Assembly (NCBI RefSeq): GCF_008042275.1
Contig: NZ_RDBK01000043.1
Location: forward strand, 2,221,944-2,285,943
DNA length: 64,000 nt
Reading direction: 5' to 3'
Source of the DNA: Streptomyces sp. OR43
GTDB lineage: Bacteria; Actinomycetota; Actinomycetes; Streptomycetales; Streptomycetaceae
This document shows, in pieces, positions 48,804-57,847 of this stretch. Made by a program: the position numbers and the translations under genes. How positions within the stretch are numbered: position 1 is the first letter of the stretch; each line of letters begins with the position of its first letter. Under the pieces are notes generated by a model. It was not told the origin of the DNA, made no database searches, and saw only the letters and a program-made list of their open reading frames with translations.

Positions 48804-49412
48804 ATGAGCTATGGCCGCGCATCCCGACGCCGCTTCACCCTGCTCGCCGCCCCCGCGGCGGCCGTCGCGCTGGCACTGACGCTGAGCGCGTGCAGTTCGG
48901 ACAGCGAGACCGGTGGCGGCGGCGACACGAACTTCGTCACCGGCAACGGCGGGATCTCGACCGCGGCCAAGGGCGAGCGGGCCGAGGCGCCGAAGATCGA
49001 CGGCAAGAGCCTGGACGGCGAGAAGCTCGACCTCGCCGACTACAAGGGCAAGGTCATCGTCCTCAACGCCTGGGGCTCGTGGTGCGCCCCGTGCAGACTG
49101 GAATCCAAGTACTTCAACAAGGTGGCCAAGGAGACGAAGGACCAGGGCGTCCAGTTCGTCGGGGTCAACACCCGCGACCCGGAACCGGCCCAGGCCATCA
49201 GCTTCGAGAAGGACTTCGGGGTCACCTACCCCAGCTTCTACGATCCGACCGGCAAGCTCCTGCTGCGGTTCCCCAAGGGAACCTTCAGGTTGCAGTCCAT
49301 CCCGTCGACCGTCGTCATCGACCGGGAGGGCAAGCTGGCCGCCCGCGTCGTGGGACCGCTCGACGACACCAAGCTGCGCAAGATGCTCGACCCCCTGATC
49401 GCGGAGAAGTGA
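48804..49412 (+). CDS. resA: TlpA/ResA-like thioredoxin lipoprotein
   Basis: The protein is 202 aa from the ATG at 48804. It has lipobox LTLSACSSD, then a thioredoxin fold with VLNAWGSWCAPCRLESKYF (active site WCAPC) and SIPSTVVIDREGKLAARVVG holding the cis-Pro. As first gene before CcdA and ResB/ResC, it should reduce apocytochrome c heme-binding cysteines outside the membrane, in the system II cytochrome c pathway. Confidence 0.92.
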   Translation: MSYGRASRRRFTLLAAPAAAVALALTLSACSSDSETGGGGDTNFVTGNGGISTAAKGERAEAPKIDGKSLDGEKLDLADYKGKVIVLNAWGSWCAPCRLESKYFNKVAKETKDQGVQFVGVNTRDPEPAQAISFEKDFGVTYPSFYDPTGKLLLRFPKGTFRLQSIPSTVVIDREGKLAARVVGPLDDTKLRKMLDPLIAEK

Positions 49413-49416
49413 TCAG

Positions 49417-50178
49417 GTGATCACGCTCGCCGCCGCCACGCAGAACGAGACGGTCCTGAGCGGGGCACTGCTGGTGGCCCTGCCCATCGCCCTGCTCGGC
49501 GGGCTCGTCTCCTTCTTCTCGCCGTGCGTCCTGCCGCTGGTGCCCGGCTACCTCAGTTACGTCACCGGGGTCAGCGGCGCCGACCTGGCGGACGCCCGGC
49601 GGGGGCGCATGGTCGCGGGCGCCTCGCTCTTCGTGGCCGGCTTCACCGCCGTGTTCGTCTCCGGCGGCGCGCTCTTCGGCTACTTCGGCGACACGCTCCA
49701 GGCGAACAGCGGGCCGCTCACCAAGGTCCTCGGCGTGCTGATGATCCTCATGGGGGTCTTCTTCATGGGCCTGATGCCGTGGATGACGCAGCGCGAGTTC
49801 CGCATCCACAGGAAGCCGGTGACCGGCCTGGTGGGCGCCCCGCTGCTCGGAGCGCTCTTCGGGATCGGCTGGACGCCGTGCCTCGGCCCGACGCTGAGCT
49901 CGGTGAGCATGCTGGCGATGGACCAGGGCACCGCCGGACGCGGGGCGATACTGACCGTCGCGTACTGCGTCGGCCTCGGCCTGCCCTTCGTGCTCGCGGC
50001 CGTCGCCTTCCGCAAGGCGCTCGGCGCGTTCGGCTGGGTCAAGCGCCACTACGCCTGGGTCATGCGCATCGGCGGCGGCATGATGATCGTGACCGGGCTG
50101 CTGCTGCTGACCGGCGCGTGGGGCAGCATGATGCAGGAACTACAGGGCTGGTCCGCCGGCTTCACGGTGGGGATCTGA
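49417..50178 (+). CDS. ccdA: Cytochrome c biogenesis protein CcdA (DsbD-like)
   Basis: The protein is 253 aa from the GTG at 49417, five bases after the previous stop. It has six TM segments with the redox Cys in TM1 (VSFFSPCVLPLVPGYLSY) and TM4 (GIGWTPCLGPTLSSV). It passes reducing equivalents from cytosolic thioredoxin to the ResA-like lipoprotein encoded upstream. Confidence 0.95.
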   Translation: MITLAAATQNETVLSGALLVALPIALLGGLVSFFSPCVLPLVPGYLSYVTGVSGADLADARRGRMVAGASLFVAGFTAVFVSGGALFGYFGDTLQANSGPLTKVLGVLMILMGVFFMGLMPWMTQREFRIHRKPVTGLVGAPLLGALFGIGWTPCLGPTLSSVSMLAMDQGTAGRGAILTVAYCVGLGLPFVLAAVAFRKALGAFGWVKRHYAWVMRIGGGMMIVTGLLLLTGAWGSMMQELQGWSAGFTVGI

Positions 50179-50184
50179 GTACCG

Positions 50185-51975
50185 ATGAGCAACACCACGT
50201 CCGACCCGTCGTCCCAGGAGCGCGAGCGCCCCGATGAGCGGGAGGTGCGCGCCGAGCAGGACCGGGAGACCGCCCGGGAGCTCGGCGCCGCAGGCTCCCA
50301 GCTCTCCACCGCCCCCCGCGAGGAGGCCCTGGCGAGCCTTCCCGCCATGGGTGTCATCGGCTGGATCCGCTGGTTCTGGCGGCAGCTGACCTCCATGCGG
50401 GTCGCGCTGATCCTGCTCTTCCTGCTGTCGCTCGGCGCCATCCCCGGCTCGCTGATCCCCCAGAACAGCGTCGACGAACTCAAGGTGCAGACCTTCAAGG
50501 GGCTGCACACCACCGTCTCGCCGATCTACGAGAAGCTCCAGTTCTTCGACGTCTACAGCTCGGTGTGGTTCTCCGCGATCTACATCCTGCTGTTCGTCTC
50601 CCTCATCGGCTGCATCGTGCCGCGCACCGGCACGTTCATCGGCCAGCTGCGCAGCCGTCCGCCGCTTGCACCCAAGCGCCTGACCCGGCTGCCCGCGTAC
50701 ACCACCTGGCGCACCGAGGCGGAGCCCGCACAGGTCCACGAGGCCGCGCTCGCGATGATGCGCAGGCGCCGCTACCGGGCCCACGTCGACGGGGACGCGG
50801 TCGCCGCCGAGAAGGGCTATCTGCGCGAGGCCGGGAACCTGATGTTCCACATCGCGCTCATCGTGATGCTGGTGGCCTTCGCCTGGGGACAGCTCTTCAA
50901 GTCCGAGGGCGCCAAGCTCGTCGTCGAGGGAGACGGGTTCTCCAACACGATCACCCAGTACGACAACTTCAAGTCCGGCTCGCTCTTCGACAACGACGGG
51001 CTGGTCCCCTTCAGCTTCACCCTCGACGACTTCATCGGCACGTACGAGCGCAGCGGCCCGCAGGTCGGTACGCCCCGGACGTACGAGGCGCACGTGACGT
51101 ACTCCGACGGCGCCTACGGCAAGCCGAAGAAGAAGGTCATCAAGGTCAACGAGCCGCTCGTCGTCGACGGTACGAAGGTCTATCTCAACGCCCACGGCTA
51201 CGCGCCCGTCGTCTCCGTCAAGGACGGCAGGGGCAAGGAGGTCTACAAGGCCGCCGTGCCGCTGCTGCCGCTGGACAACAACGTCACCTCGTCCGGTGCG
51301 ATCAAGGTGATGGACGGCTACCGCGACAAGAACGGCAAGAAGGACCAGCTCGGCTTCCAGGCCTTCTTCGTGCCGACCTTCGCCGGCAGCGGCAAGGGCA
51401 CGATGTTCTCGCAGTTCCCCGCCGCCGACATGCCGGTCCTGGCGCTCAACGGCTTCCACGGCTCGCTCGGCGTCGACTCCGGACTGGCGCAGAACGTCTA
51501 CCAGCTCGACAAGTCGAAGATGAAGGAGTTCAAGGACTCCAAGGGCGAGCAGCTCAAGCAGCGGCTGCTGGTCGGCGAGACGATGAAGCTGCCCGACGGG
51601 GCCGGCTCCATCACCTTCGAGGGCCTCCAGGAGTGGGCGAGCTTCCAGATCTCGGAGCAGCCCGCCAGCGGATGGGCGCTCACCGGAGCCATCGGCGCGA
51701 TCGCCGGACTGGCGGGCTCGCTGTTCATCCAGCGCCGCCGGGTCTGGATCCGTGCCGTACGCGGCGCCGACGGCGTCACCGTCGTCGAAATGGCAGGGCT
51801 CGGCCGCAGCGAGTCCGCGAAGCTTCCCGAGGAGCTGGCCGATCTCGCGGTCACGCTCAACGCCGTCGCGCCCACGGCGCCCGGCCCAGACACCGACCCC
51901 GACACCGATCCGGATTCCGGCACCCACGTCGTCGCCGCGTCCTCCGCAGAACCTTCCGAAGGGGCTGAGAAGTGA
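50185..51975 (+). CDS. resB: Cytochrome c biogenesis protein ResB
   Basis: The protein is 596 aa. A charged N-terminal extension is followed by TM1 with MRVALILLFLLSLGAIPGSLIPQ (typical ResB) and TM2 SVWFSAIYILLFVSLIGCIVPR. A third TM near 215 and a large extracellular domain come before the last TM near 495-515. It ends in an acidic Pro/Asp-rich tail. With ResC it forms the system II heme lyase. It overlaps resC by 4 bp. Confidence 0.95.
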   Translation: MSNTTSDPSSQERERPDEREVRAEQDRETARELGAAGSQLSTAPREEALASLPAMGVIGWIRWFWRQLTSMRVALILLFLLSLGAIPGSLIPQNSVDELKVQTFKGLHTTVSPIYEKLQFFDVYSSVWFSAIYILLFVSLIGCIVPRTGTFIGQLRSRPPLAPKRLTRLPAYTTWRTEAEPAQVHEAALAMMRRRRYRAHVDGDAVAAEKGYLREAGNLMFHIALIVMLVAFAWGQLFKSEGAKLVVEGDGFSNTITQYDNFKSGSLFDNDGLVPFSFTLDDFIGTYERSGPQVGTPRTYEAHVTYSDGAYGKPKKKVIKVNEPLVVDGTKVYLNAHGYAPVVSVKDGRGKEVYKAAVPLLPLDNNVTSSGAIKVMDGYRDKNGKKDQLGFQAFFVPTFAGSGKGTMFSQFPAADMPVLALNGFHGSLGVDSGLAQNVYQLDKSKMKEFKDSKGEQLKQRLLVGETMKLPDGAGSITFEGLQEWASFQISEQPASGWALTGAIGAIAGLAGSLFIQRRRVWIRAVRGADGVTVVEMAGLGRSESAKLPEELADLAVTLNAVAPTAPGPDTDPDTDPDSGTHVVAASSAEPSEGAEK

Positions 51976-53054
51976 ATCTCGCCGCCGCAACCAACGAGAA
52001 CCTGGCACATACCAGCAATGTGCTGATCTATTCGTCGATGGCCGTCTACACCCTGGCCTTCTTCGCACACATCGCGGAGTGGGTGTTCGGGTCCCGCAGC
52101 AAGGTCGGCCGCACCGCCGCCTCACTGACGACCGAGCAGGCCGCCGCCGCCGGCACGGTGAAGGTCCAGGTCGCGCAGAAGGGCGGCACCGCCGTCCTGG
52201 AGCGGCCGAAGATCGTCACCCGGTCCGCGGCCGGATCGCGCGACGTCCCGGACGGTCCCGGCGCCGCGGGCGGCACCTTCAAGGGCGACCTCTACGGGCG
52301 GATCGCGGTCTCCATGACCGTGCTCGCCTTCCTGATCCAGGCGGGCGGGGTCATCGCCCGCGCGCTGTCCGTGCAGCGCGCCCCCTGGGGCAACATGTAC
52401 GAGTTCTCCATCACGTTCTCCACGGTGGCGGTCGGCGCGTACCTGGCCCTGCTGGCCCTGAAGAAGAACGTCCGCTGGATGGGCCTGATCCTGATCACGG
52501 CCGTCCTGCTGGATCTCGGCCTCGCGACCACGGTGCTCTACACCTCCAGCGACCAGCTGGTGCCCGCACTGCACTCGTACTGGCTGTGGATCCACGTCTC
52601 CACCGCCATCATCTGCGGCGCCGTGTTCTTCATCGGCGGCATCGGCACGCTCATCTACCTCTTCCGCGACAGCTACGAGAGCAAGCTCGCCAACGGGCAG
52701 GAGCCCGGCGCGTTCGCCCACTCCGTGCTCTCCCGGATGCCGTCCGCGTCGAGCCTCGACAAGTTCTCGTACCGGATCAACGCGGCGGTCTTCCCGCTGT
52801 GGACGTTCACGATCATCGCGGGCGCGATCTGGGCCGGTGACGCCTGGGGCCGCTACTGGGGCTGGGACCCGAAGGAGGTCTGGTCCTTCATCACCTGGGT
52901 CGCGTACGCCTGCTATCTGCACGCCCGCGCGACGGCCGGCTGGAAGGGCCGCAAGGCCGCCTACCTGGCGCTGATCGCGTTCGGCTGCTGGATCTTCAAC
53001 TACTACGGCGTCAACATCTTCGTCACCGGCAAGCACTCCTACGCCGGCGTCTGA
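51972..53054 (+). CDS. resC: Cytochrome c assembly protein ResC/CcsA
   Basis: The protein is 360 aa from the GTG at 51972. It has about eight TM segments with the WWD-type heme-handling signature AGDAWGRYWGWDPKEVWSFITWVAYACYLHAR near 278-310, and conserved His residues in flanking helices. It is the heme exporter/ligase partner of ResB. The operon ends at a strong terminator hairpin. Confidence 0.95.
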   Translation: MNLAAATNENLAHTSNVLIYSSMAVYTLAFFAHIAEWVFGSRSKVGRTAASLTTEQAAAAGTVKVQVAQKGGTAVLERPKIVTRSAAGSRDVPDGPGAAGGTFKGDLYGRIAVSMTVLAFLIQAGGVIARALSVQRAPWGNMYEFSITFSTVAVGAYLALLALKKNVRWMGLILITAVLLDLGLATTVLYTSSDQLVPALHSYWLWIHVSTAIICGAVFFIGGIGTLIYLFRDSYESKLANGQEPGAFAHSVLSRMPSASSLDKFSYRINAAVFPLWTFTIIAGAIWAGDAWGRYWGWDPKEVWSFITWVAYACYLHARATAGWKGRKAAYLALIAFGCWIFNYYGVNIFVTGKHSYAGV

Positions 53055-53069
53055 GCCGCCCGCACCGCA

Positions 53070-53107
53070 CGGCTGCCCGTCCCCGCTCCGGCGGGGGCGG
53101 GCAGCCG
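53070..53107. terminator. Bidirectional terminator after resC
   Basis: A 17-bp stem with one G-T pair (53070-53086 / 53091-53107), a 4-nt loop and a T-rich run lies between the convergent resC (stop 53054) and the next minus-strand gene (stop 53123). Confidence 0.92.
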
Positions 53108-53122
53108 TTTCGTTCTCCGGGG

Positions 53123-54697
53123 TCAGGGCGCCGACGAGGGCGGCAGGCACTGCTCCTTCGGCGGCGCGCCCTCCGGCCACGCCAGCGCCGAGAACCGCTG
53201 GTGCGGCGGGTCCGGCGCCAGCTCCACCACCGGTACGGCCTTGTTGTACGGGTTGCCGTGGTTGTCCAGGCAGATCCAGCCGCTGGCCCCCCGCACCCGC
53301 AGCGACCCCTTCACCCGGGGCCACTGGCCGCCCACGTCCGCCAGGTCCGGCAGTTCCTTCCCGTCCGTGGTCGCCCGCCGGATCCCCGCCACCGCCAGCG
53401 TCATCGCGTCATGGGCGATGATCAGCTGGCCGTCCGTCAGGTCGTCGTGCGCGGTCGGACCGATCGGGCCGGCCGGCTTCTTCGCCAGCTCGGCCAGCAG
53501 ACCCGTGAACGCCCGGTAGTCCTGTGCCGAACCACCGGTCGGCTGCTTCTTGCCGGCCGCCACCGCGGGCCAGGCGTCCGGATGCGCCAGCGAGGCGTAG
53601 CGGACCGTCACCTTGCGCCGCAGCGCGTCGCGGTCGAGCTTCTTGTCGTCGCCCAGATAGGAGCCCTCGTCCCCGGTGAGGACCGTGAACCGGCGGCTCT
53701 GACAGCCGCGCGCCCCCAGCGCGTTGACGAACTGGCGCAGCTGTACGTGGCGCCCGGCGAAGAACACCGTGTCCGCGTCGGTGTCGCAGATGAGATGGGT
53801 GATCTGCTCGAACGTGTTGGCCGTGGTCCCCTCGTCGTACGGGTCCTCCCGCGAGGTGAACAGCTCCGGTTCGTACTTCGAGCCCTTCAGCAGGGTGCTG
53901 AACGCCGACTTCAGGGTGTCCGTGTAGTGGTCGCCGCTGCGGGTGTCCTGCACCAGCAGCGCCTTGTCCGCCTCGACCTCGCCGAACGAGGCGAGGGCGC
54001 GGGCCTCGTCCCGGTTGGTGGGGGACACCCGGGCGAGGCCCGGGAACGGGTCGCCGGAGGGGCCGTTGGCGATGTCGTCGGCGGTGATCGTGGAGCCCAC
54101 GACCGGAATCCCGGCCCCGGTCAGCTCCTTCACGGCCTCCTTGGCCTGCGTACTGCTGATCGCGACCCCGGACACCGCGCGCAGCCGGTGCGGGGCTCCC
54201 GTCATCGTCAGCAGCCGGTCCACCACCGGACGCCACCGCAGGTTGTTGCTCCCGGTGTTGGCGAGCACCACCCGGATCTGCGGAACCTGCCCGTTCGCCC
54301 GGTGGTTGGACCGGTACTGCGCGGCGAACGCGCCCTGGAGCTCGTGCAGCACCTTCGTCCGCATGGACGTGTCGGTCGAGGTCAGCGGGAGCAGCAGCGC
54401 GACGGTCGCGTACCCGCCCGCCTTCAGTGAGCTGTTCTCGCGGCCGATCGCCGCGGCGACCTCGGTCAGCTGTGACTGCCCGAAGTCGTAGCCGTCCCCG
54501 GACACCCCGACGCACTCGTCGCTGCCCTGCGGCCGGGAGACCCCCGTCGCGCAGGACCGGTCCTCGGGCTCGGTCAGCCGGTCCGCCCCGTACCAGCCGG
54601 CCGTGACCAGCAGGGCGCCCACGACGACCGAGGTGATGATCTTCTGCCGGGTGGTCCACCACAGCCGGTACCGCAGCGGGTTACGCATCCGGGCCAC
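53123..54697 (-). CDS. Membrane-anchored periplasmic-binding-type (branched-chain amino-acid receptor-like) protein
   Basis: This 524-aa protein starts at a GTG overlapping the NTPase gene by 17 bp; the ATG at 54688 is an alternative. One N-terminal TM (IITSVVVGALLVTAGWYGA, 20-38) anchors a large extracellular domain. That domain has the two-lobe receptor pattern: VALLLPLTSTDTSMRTKVLHELQGAF, VSGVAISSTQAKEAVKELTGAGIPVVG, DTVFFAGRHVQLRQFVNAL, and HDAMTLAVAGIRRA. Four or more Cys may form disulfides. It is coupled to a cytosolic P-loop protein, so the pair may sense an external ligand; no ABC permease is nearby. Confidence 0.78.
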   Translation of the reverse strand: MARMRNPLRYRLWWTTRQKIITSVVVGALLVTAGWYGADRLTEPEDRSCATGVSRPQGSDECVGVSGDGYDFGQSQLTEVAAAIGRENSSLKAGGYATVALLLPLTSTDTSMRTKVLHELQGAFAAQYRSNHRANGQVPQIRVVLANTGSNNLRWRPVVDRLLTMTGAPHRLRAVSGVAISSTQAKEAVKELTGAGIPVVGSTITADDIANGPSGDPFPGLARVSPTNRDEARALASFGEVEADKALLVQDTRSGDHYTDTLKSAFSTLLKGSKYEPELFTSREDPYDEGTTANTFEQITHLICDTDADTVFFAGRHVQLRQFVNALGARGCQSRRFTVLTGDEGSYLGDDKKLDRDALRRKVTVRYASLAHPDAWPAVAAGKKQPTGGSAQDYRAFTGLLAELAKKPAGPIGPTAHDDLTDGQLIIAHDAMTLAVAGIRRATTDGKELPDLADVGGQWPRVKGSLRVRGASGWICLDNHGNPYNKAVPVVELAPDPPHQRFSALAWPEGAPPKEQCLPPSSAP

Positions 54698-56837
54698 CGC
54701 CCCCCGGACCCGGCTGCCCGGCCCGGGCGGGCACGGGCGCGCCCGGCGGCATGGACAGGGCCCGCCAGTCCCGCAGATCGCGCGGCCAGTGCGTCGCCGC
54801 GTCCCAGAGCACCGCGTGCCCCGTGGGATGCCTGCCGGACAGCTGCCGCAGCTCGTGCGCCATCTTGTCGATCACCTCTTCGTCGGGCAGGGCCAGCGGA
54901 TCGGACAGCAGCCAGACGGCGTGGAGCAGCCGCCGCAGCTGCAACTGGAGTTCGACGGCCCGCTCGTCGAGCCCGGCGAGCGCGTCCCGTTGCTCGTCGG
55001 AGGCCGCCGCCCGGCCCAGCGCGACGGCCCGCCGCGGATCGGGGCCCGTGCTGCCGGGCGGGCGGGGGCAGGGGGCCGAGGCGATGAAGCGCAGCGCGCC
55101 GAGCCAGCTCAGCACGTCGGGCCGGGCGAACTGCACCCGCAGATGCGTCACACAGTCCTCCGCCGCGCCCAGCACCAGCTCCTGGTGCAGCCGGTGCGGT
55201 TCGCTCGGGCAGCTGCCCCCGGCGGCGTACGCCGAACGCAGCGTCTCGTGCACCGCGCGCCACGCCGCGTAGTACGGCGGGTCGTCGTCCTGGAACCGCA
55301 GCCGGTGCAGGAGCAGCGACCGCAGCAGCGGATCGGCGACGAAGTGCTCCGGCCCCACCGGCCAGTCCTCGGACCGCAGCGCGTCCCGTACCCGCAGCGC
55401 CACATCGCCGTCCAGGGACTCCCCGCGCAGCCGGGTGGTGGCCAGCAGGCGGGCCGAGTCCTCGCCGTGCGCGGCGGCCAGCACGCTCAGTACGTCCGGG
55501 CGCTGTCCGGGCAGCAGCCGCTCCAGCAGTTCGTCGGCGACCCGGACCGGCGGCCGGTCCTCCCGCAGCTCCACCGTGCGCTCCAGCAGCGACCCCGGCA
55601 CCAGGTCGCCCGGGTCCGGTGACTCGCCCGCCGCCTGCGCCAGCAACGCCACCCCCAGCGGCCGGCCGCCCGTCAGCCGGTGGACGCCGCGCGCCAGCCC
55701 GGCCGGGGTGCGGCCGTGCGGATCGTGCCGGTCGAGCGCGGAGCGCACATGGGCGGCGTCCAGCGGGGTGAGGCCGACGGCCAGGATCCCGGACGTCACC
55801 TCCGTGCCGCGGACCCAGTGCGAGGCGTGCGCGACCTCGGGCAGCCTTCGGCGCACCGCGTGGCTCAGGCCCGCGTGGTCGTGGACGCGCGAGGACGCGA
55901 ACACGGCGATCTGGTCGCGCACACCGCCCGCGCGCTGCCGGAGCAGGGGTTCGACGAGTTGCCGGCCCAGCGGGGTGTGGGCGTTGTCCAGGAGCAGGAC
56001 CGGGCGGCCGCGCCGGGCGCCGCGCGCCATTCCCCGGTAGGCCCGGACCAGGTCCTCGACCAGGGCCAGCACCAGGTGGTCCTCGGCGCGGCGACGCAGA
56101 TCGCCGCCGCGTTCGAAGTCGACCGCGAGCTGCCGCAGGCCGATGCGCCCGTTGCCGCCCGCGTGCGGGTAGGTGCCGTACCAGTCCGCCGAGCGCCGCT
56201 GGAAGCGGCTGAACGTCTCTTCCAGGACCGTTTCCACGGTCGCCTCGGCGACCATGCCGGCCATCGGCGCCATCGAGTCGAACGCCCCGGCCGCGAGCTT
56301 CGTCAGGACCTTGGTGACCCAGCCCGTCGCGGTGTCGGCCCGGGTGTCGAGCGTCGCCAGCACGGGGCCGAGTGACTGGAGGTCGCGCTGGGCCCGGGAC
56401 TCGTCCTCCCGCCGCCAGGACACCGAGGCCACCGCGACCAGGCCCAGGCCGAGCCGGGGGAACTGCACCGGGCGGGCCGCGTGCACCCGCGCCGTGAGTT
56501 GGGTGGCCAGTTCGGGAAGCACGCCCGTGACGGGTGTCCAGCCGGGTCCCGGGTCCGCGGGCGGCCGTACGGCCTCGCAGTCCACCAGGGCGACCGGGGT
56601 GATCTCCCGGTACAGGCTGCGCAGTTGCTTGAGCACGGCCGTCTTGCCCATGCCCCGGCCGCCGGTCAGCACCGCGACGGGCGGGTCGTCACCGTGTTCG
56701 CAGGTGACCCGCCGCGAACCGTGGGGAGTGAGACCGGTCAGCCGCGCCGCAAGTCCGTCGTCACCGAAAATTGCCTCGCGCCCGTACAGGTCTCGCTCCA
56801 CAGCACCCCCAGCACCGCAGCCCACCCGATCTGTCAC
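54681..56837 (-). CDS. Large P-loop NTPase (STAND/AAA-like), cytosolic
   Basis: The protein is 718 aa from the GTG at 56837; a GTG at 56801 (MERDLYGREAIFGDDG) has a better GGGGG-type RBS and may be the true start. The Walker A motif VLTGGRGMGKTAVLKQL is near 55-71, and a Walker B-like strand RPVLLLDNAHTPLGRQL near 283. A possible sensor region (FASSRVHDHAGL) follows, and the rest is alpha-helical. It resembles STAND or AAA signalling ATPases. Overlap with the membrane-anchored receptor-like gene suggests a shared process. Function is unknown. Confidence 0.75.
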   Translation of the reverse strand: MTDRVGCGAGGAVERDLYGREAIFGDDGLAARLTGLTPHGSRRVTCEHGDDPPVAVLTGGRGMGKTAVLKQLRSLYREITPVALVDCEAVRPPADPGPGWTPVTGVLPELATQLTARVHAARPVQFPRLGLGLVAVASVSWRREDESRAQRDLQSLGPVLATLDTRADTATGWVTKVLTKLAAGAFDSMAPMAGMVAEATVETVLEETFSRFQRRSADWYGTYPHAGGNGRIGLRQLAVDFERGGDLRRRAEDHLVLALVEDLVRAYRGMARGARRGRPVLLLDNAHTPLGRQLVEPLLRQRAGGVRDQIAVFASSRVHDHAGLSHAVRRRLPEVAHASHWVRGTEVTSGILAVGLTPLDAAHVRSALDRHDPHGRTPAGLARGVHRLTGGRPLGVALLAQAAGESPDPGDLVPGSLLERTVELREDRPPVRVADELLERLLPGQRPDVLSVLAAAHGEDSARLLATTRLRGESLDGDVALRVRDALRSEDWPVGPEHFVADPLLRSLLLHRLRFQDDDPPYYAAWRAVHETLRSAYAAGGSCPSEPHRLHQELVLGAAEDCVTHLRVQFARPDVLSWLGALRFIASAPCPRPPGSTGPDPRRAVALGRAAASDEQRDALAGLDERAVELQLQLRRLLHAVWLLSDPLALPDEEVIDKMAHELRQLSGRHPTGHAVLWDAATHWPRDLRDWRALSMPPGAPVPARAGQPGPGGGGPDA

Positions 56838-56924
56838 TCCGTCAACACGAGGATATCGGCCGGGTGTTGGAGGGGGGTGAAGATTTTCGAACGATCGCGA
56901 CCGGGTGCTGCGGCGGGCCCGGGA

Positions 56925-57320
56925 TCAGGAAGCGGGCGGGGTCGACTCCGGACCGCTCTCCCGCCGCTTGAGCTCGTCCTCGCGGCGGCGCAGGTCCGCC
57001 TCCCAGTCCTTGAGGACGGCCTCGTCCTTCTCGTTCTCGTCCTTGAGCGACTTCAGGAAGTCGGGGTTGTCGTCGGGCGCCACCCACCGCTGACGGTGGT
57101 TGCGGTGCCATTCGGACGGCGTACGGCCTCCGTCGGGCACCTGGCGCAGCTTGCCCGCGGCCAGCCACACGATCGGGCCGACGATCCAGAACAGCAGGAT
57201 GATGAAGACCCAGGCGACCTTCGGGAGGTGCTTGGCCTCGTCCTCCGGGGTGTTCAGGCAGTCGATGAACGCGTAGATCGTCAGCGCCAGAGGCAGGAGA
57301 TAGATCAGGGCCCGGAGCAT
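56925..57320 (-). CDS. PLDc_N-type two-TM membrane protein
   Basis: The protein is 131 aa from the ATG at 57320. It has two TM helices (LRALIYLLPLALTIYAFIDCL and VAWVFIILLFWIVGPIVWLAAG), matching the phospholipase D N-terminal (cardiolipin synthase-like) domain. A charged, coiled-coil-like cytoplasmic tail with Lys/Glu repeats follows. The role is unknown. Such small proteins are common in Streptomyces. Confidence 0.85.
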   Translation of the reverse strand: MLRALIYLLPLALTIYAFIDCLNTPEDEAKHLPKVAWVFIILLFWIVGPIVWLAAGKLRQVPDGGRTPSEWHRNHRQRWVAPDDNPDFLKSLKDENEKDEAVLKDWEADLRRREDELKRRESGPESTPPAS

Positions 57321-57847
57321 GGTGGAGAGGTCCCCCCGAGGAGAGTTGGCGGGGCGATGCCCCGCCCCGGTGACGCGCCCAGAGTAGCGGGTGCCCGTTA
57401 CGTCCTCGGGGGGAGCGGGCCGGGGTGCGGGGCCCGGCCGGGCGTGACCGGGCGGCTGCCGTCCGAGGCGTCGCCCATTCCTCGCTCTTCTCCCCGAAAG
57501 GCCGCATAGCCCTCGCGCGGGGCCCGGCTTCTCGTCCCGACACCAACCCCCTTCCCAGTAGGGGGTGTTGGGGGAGGACGCCGCGTGCGATGTCGGGGCG
57601 ATCGACGGCTGTGCGTTCTCTTGACGGGCGCCCCGCCCCGAGTATGGTCTAGACCTAAAGGTGAGCCCCGGTCGACAGTGCGTGACCGGTGGCGCGCGAA
57701 GGGTCTGCGGGGCGGCGCCCCCCTCGCCACCGGCCGCACCCGTGTGTTCACCGTGCGCGGTACGCCTCACGCCACGGGACCACGCCGGTGCGGGCGCGTC
57801 CTGATGCTGCCGTTGCCGTCGGCAGCCCCTTCAGCGAAGGAGTTGGC
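57321..57847. promoter_or_regulatory. 527-bp region upstream of the LPMO gene with promoter and DasR-type operator
   Basis: No gene is seen in 57321-57600; a short hairpin sits at 57546-57566. On the plus strand, TTGACG at 57621-57626 and TATGGT at 57643-57648 (16-bp spacing) make a plausible promoter. Overlapping the -10 is the palindrome TGGTCTAGACCT at 57645-57656, close to the DasR-responsive element of chitin and GlcNAc genes. The leader to the ATG would be about 190 nt. Confidence 0.8.
57645..57656 (+). promoter_or_regulatory. DasR-responsive element (dre)
   Basis: TGGTCTAGACCT contains a perfect ggtctagacc palindrome and differs by one base from the TGGTCTAGACCA core recognised by DasR. 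Position over the -10 region fits repression that is relieved by glucosamine-6-phosphate. Confidence 0.85.
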
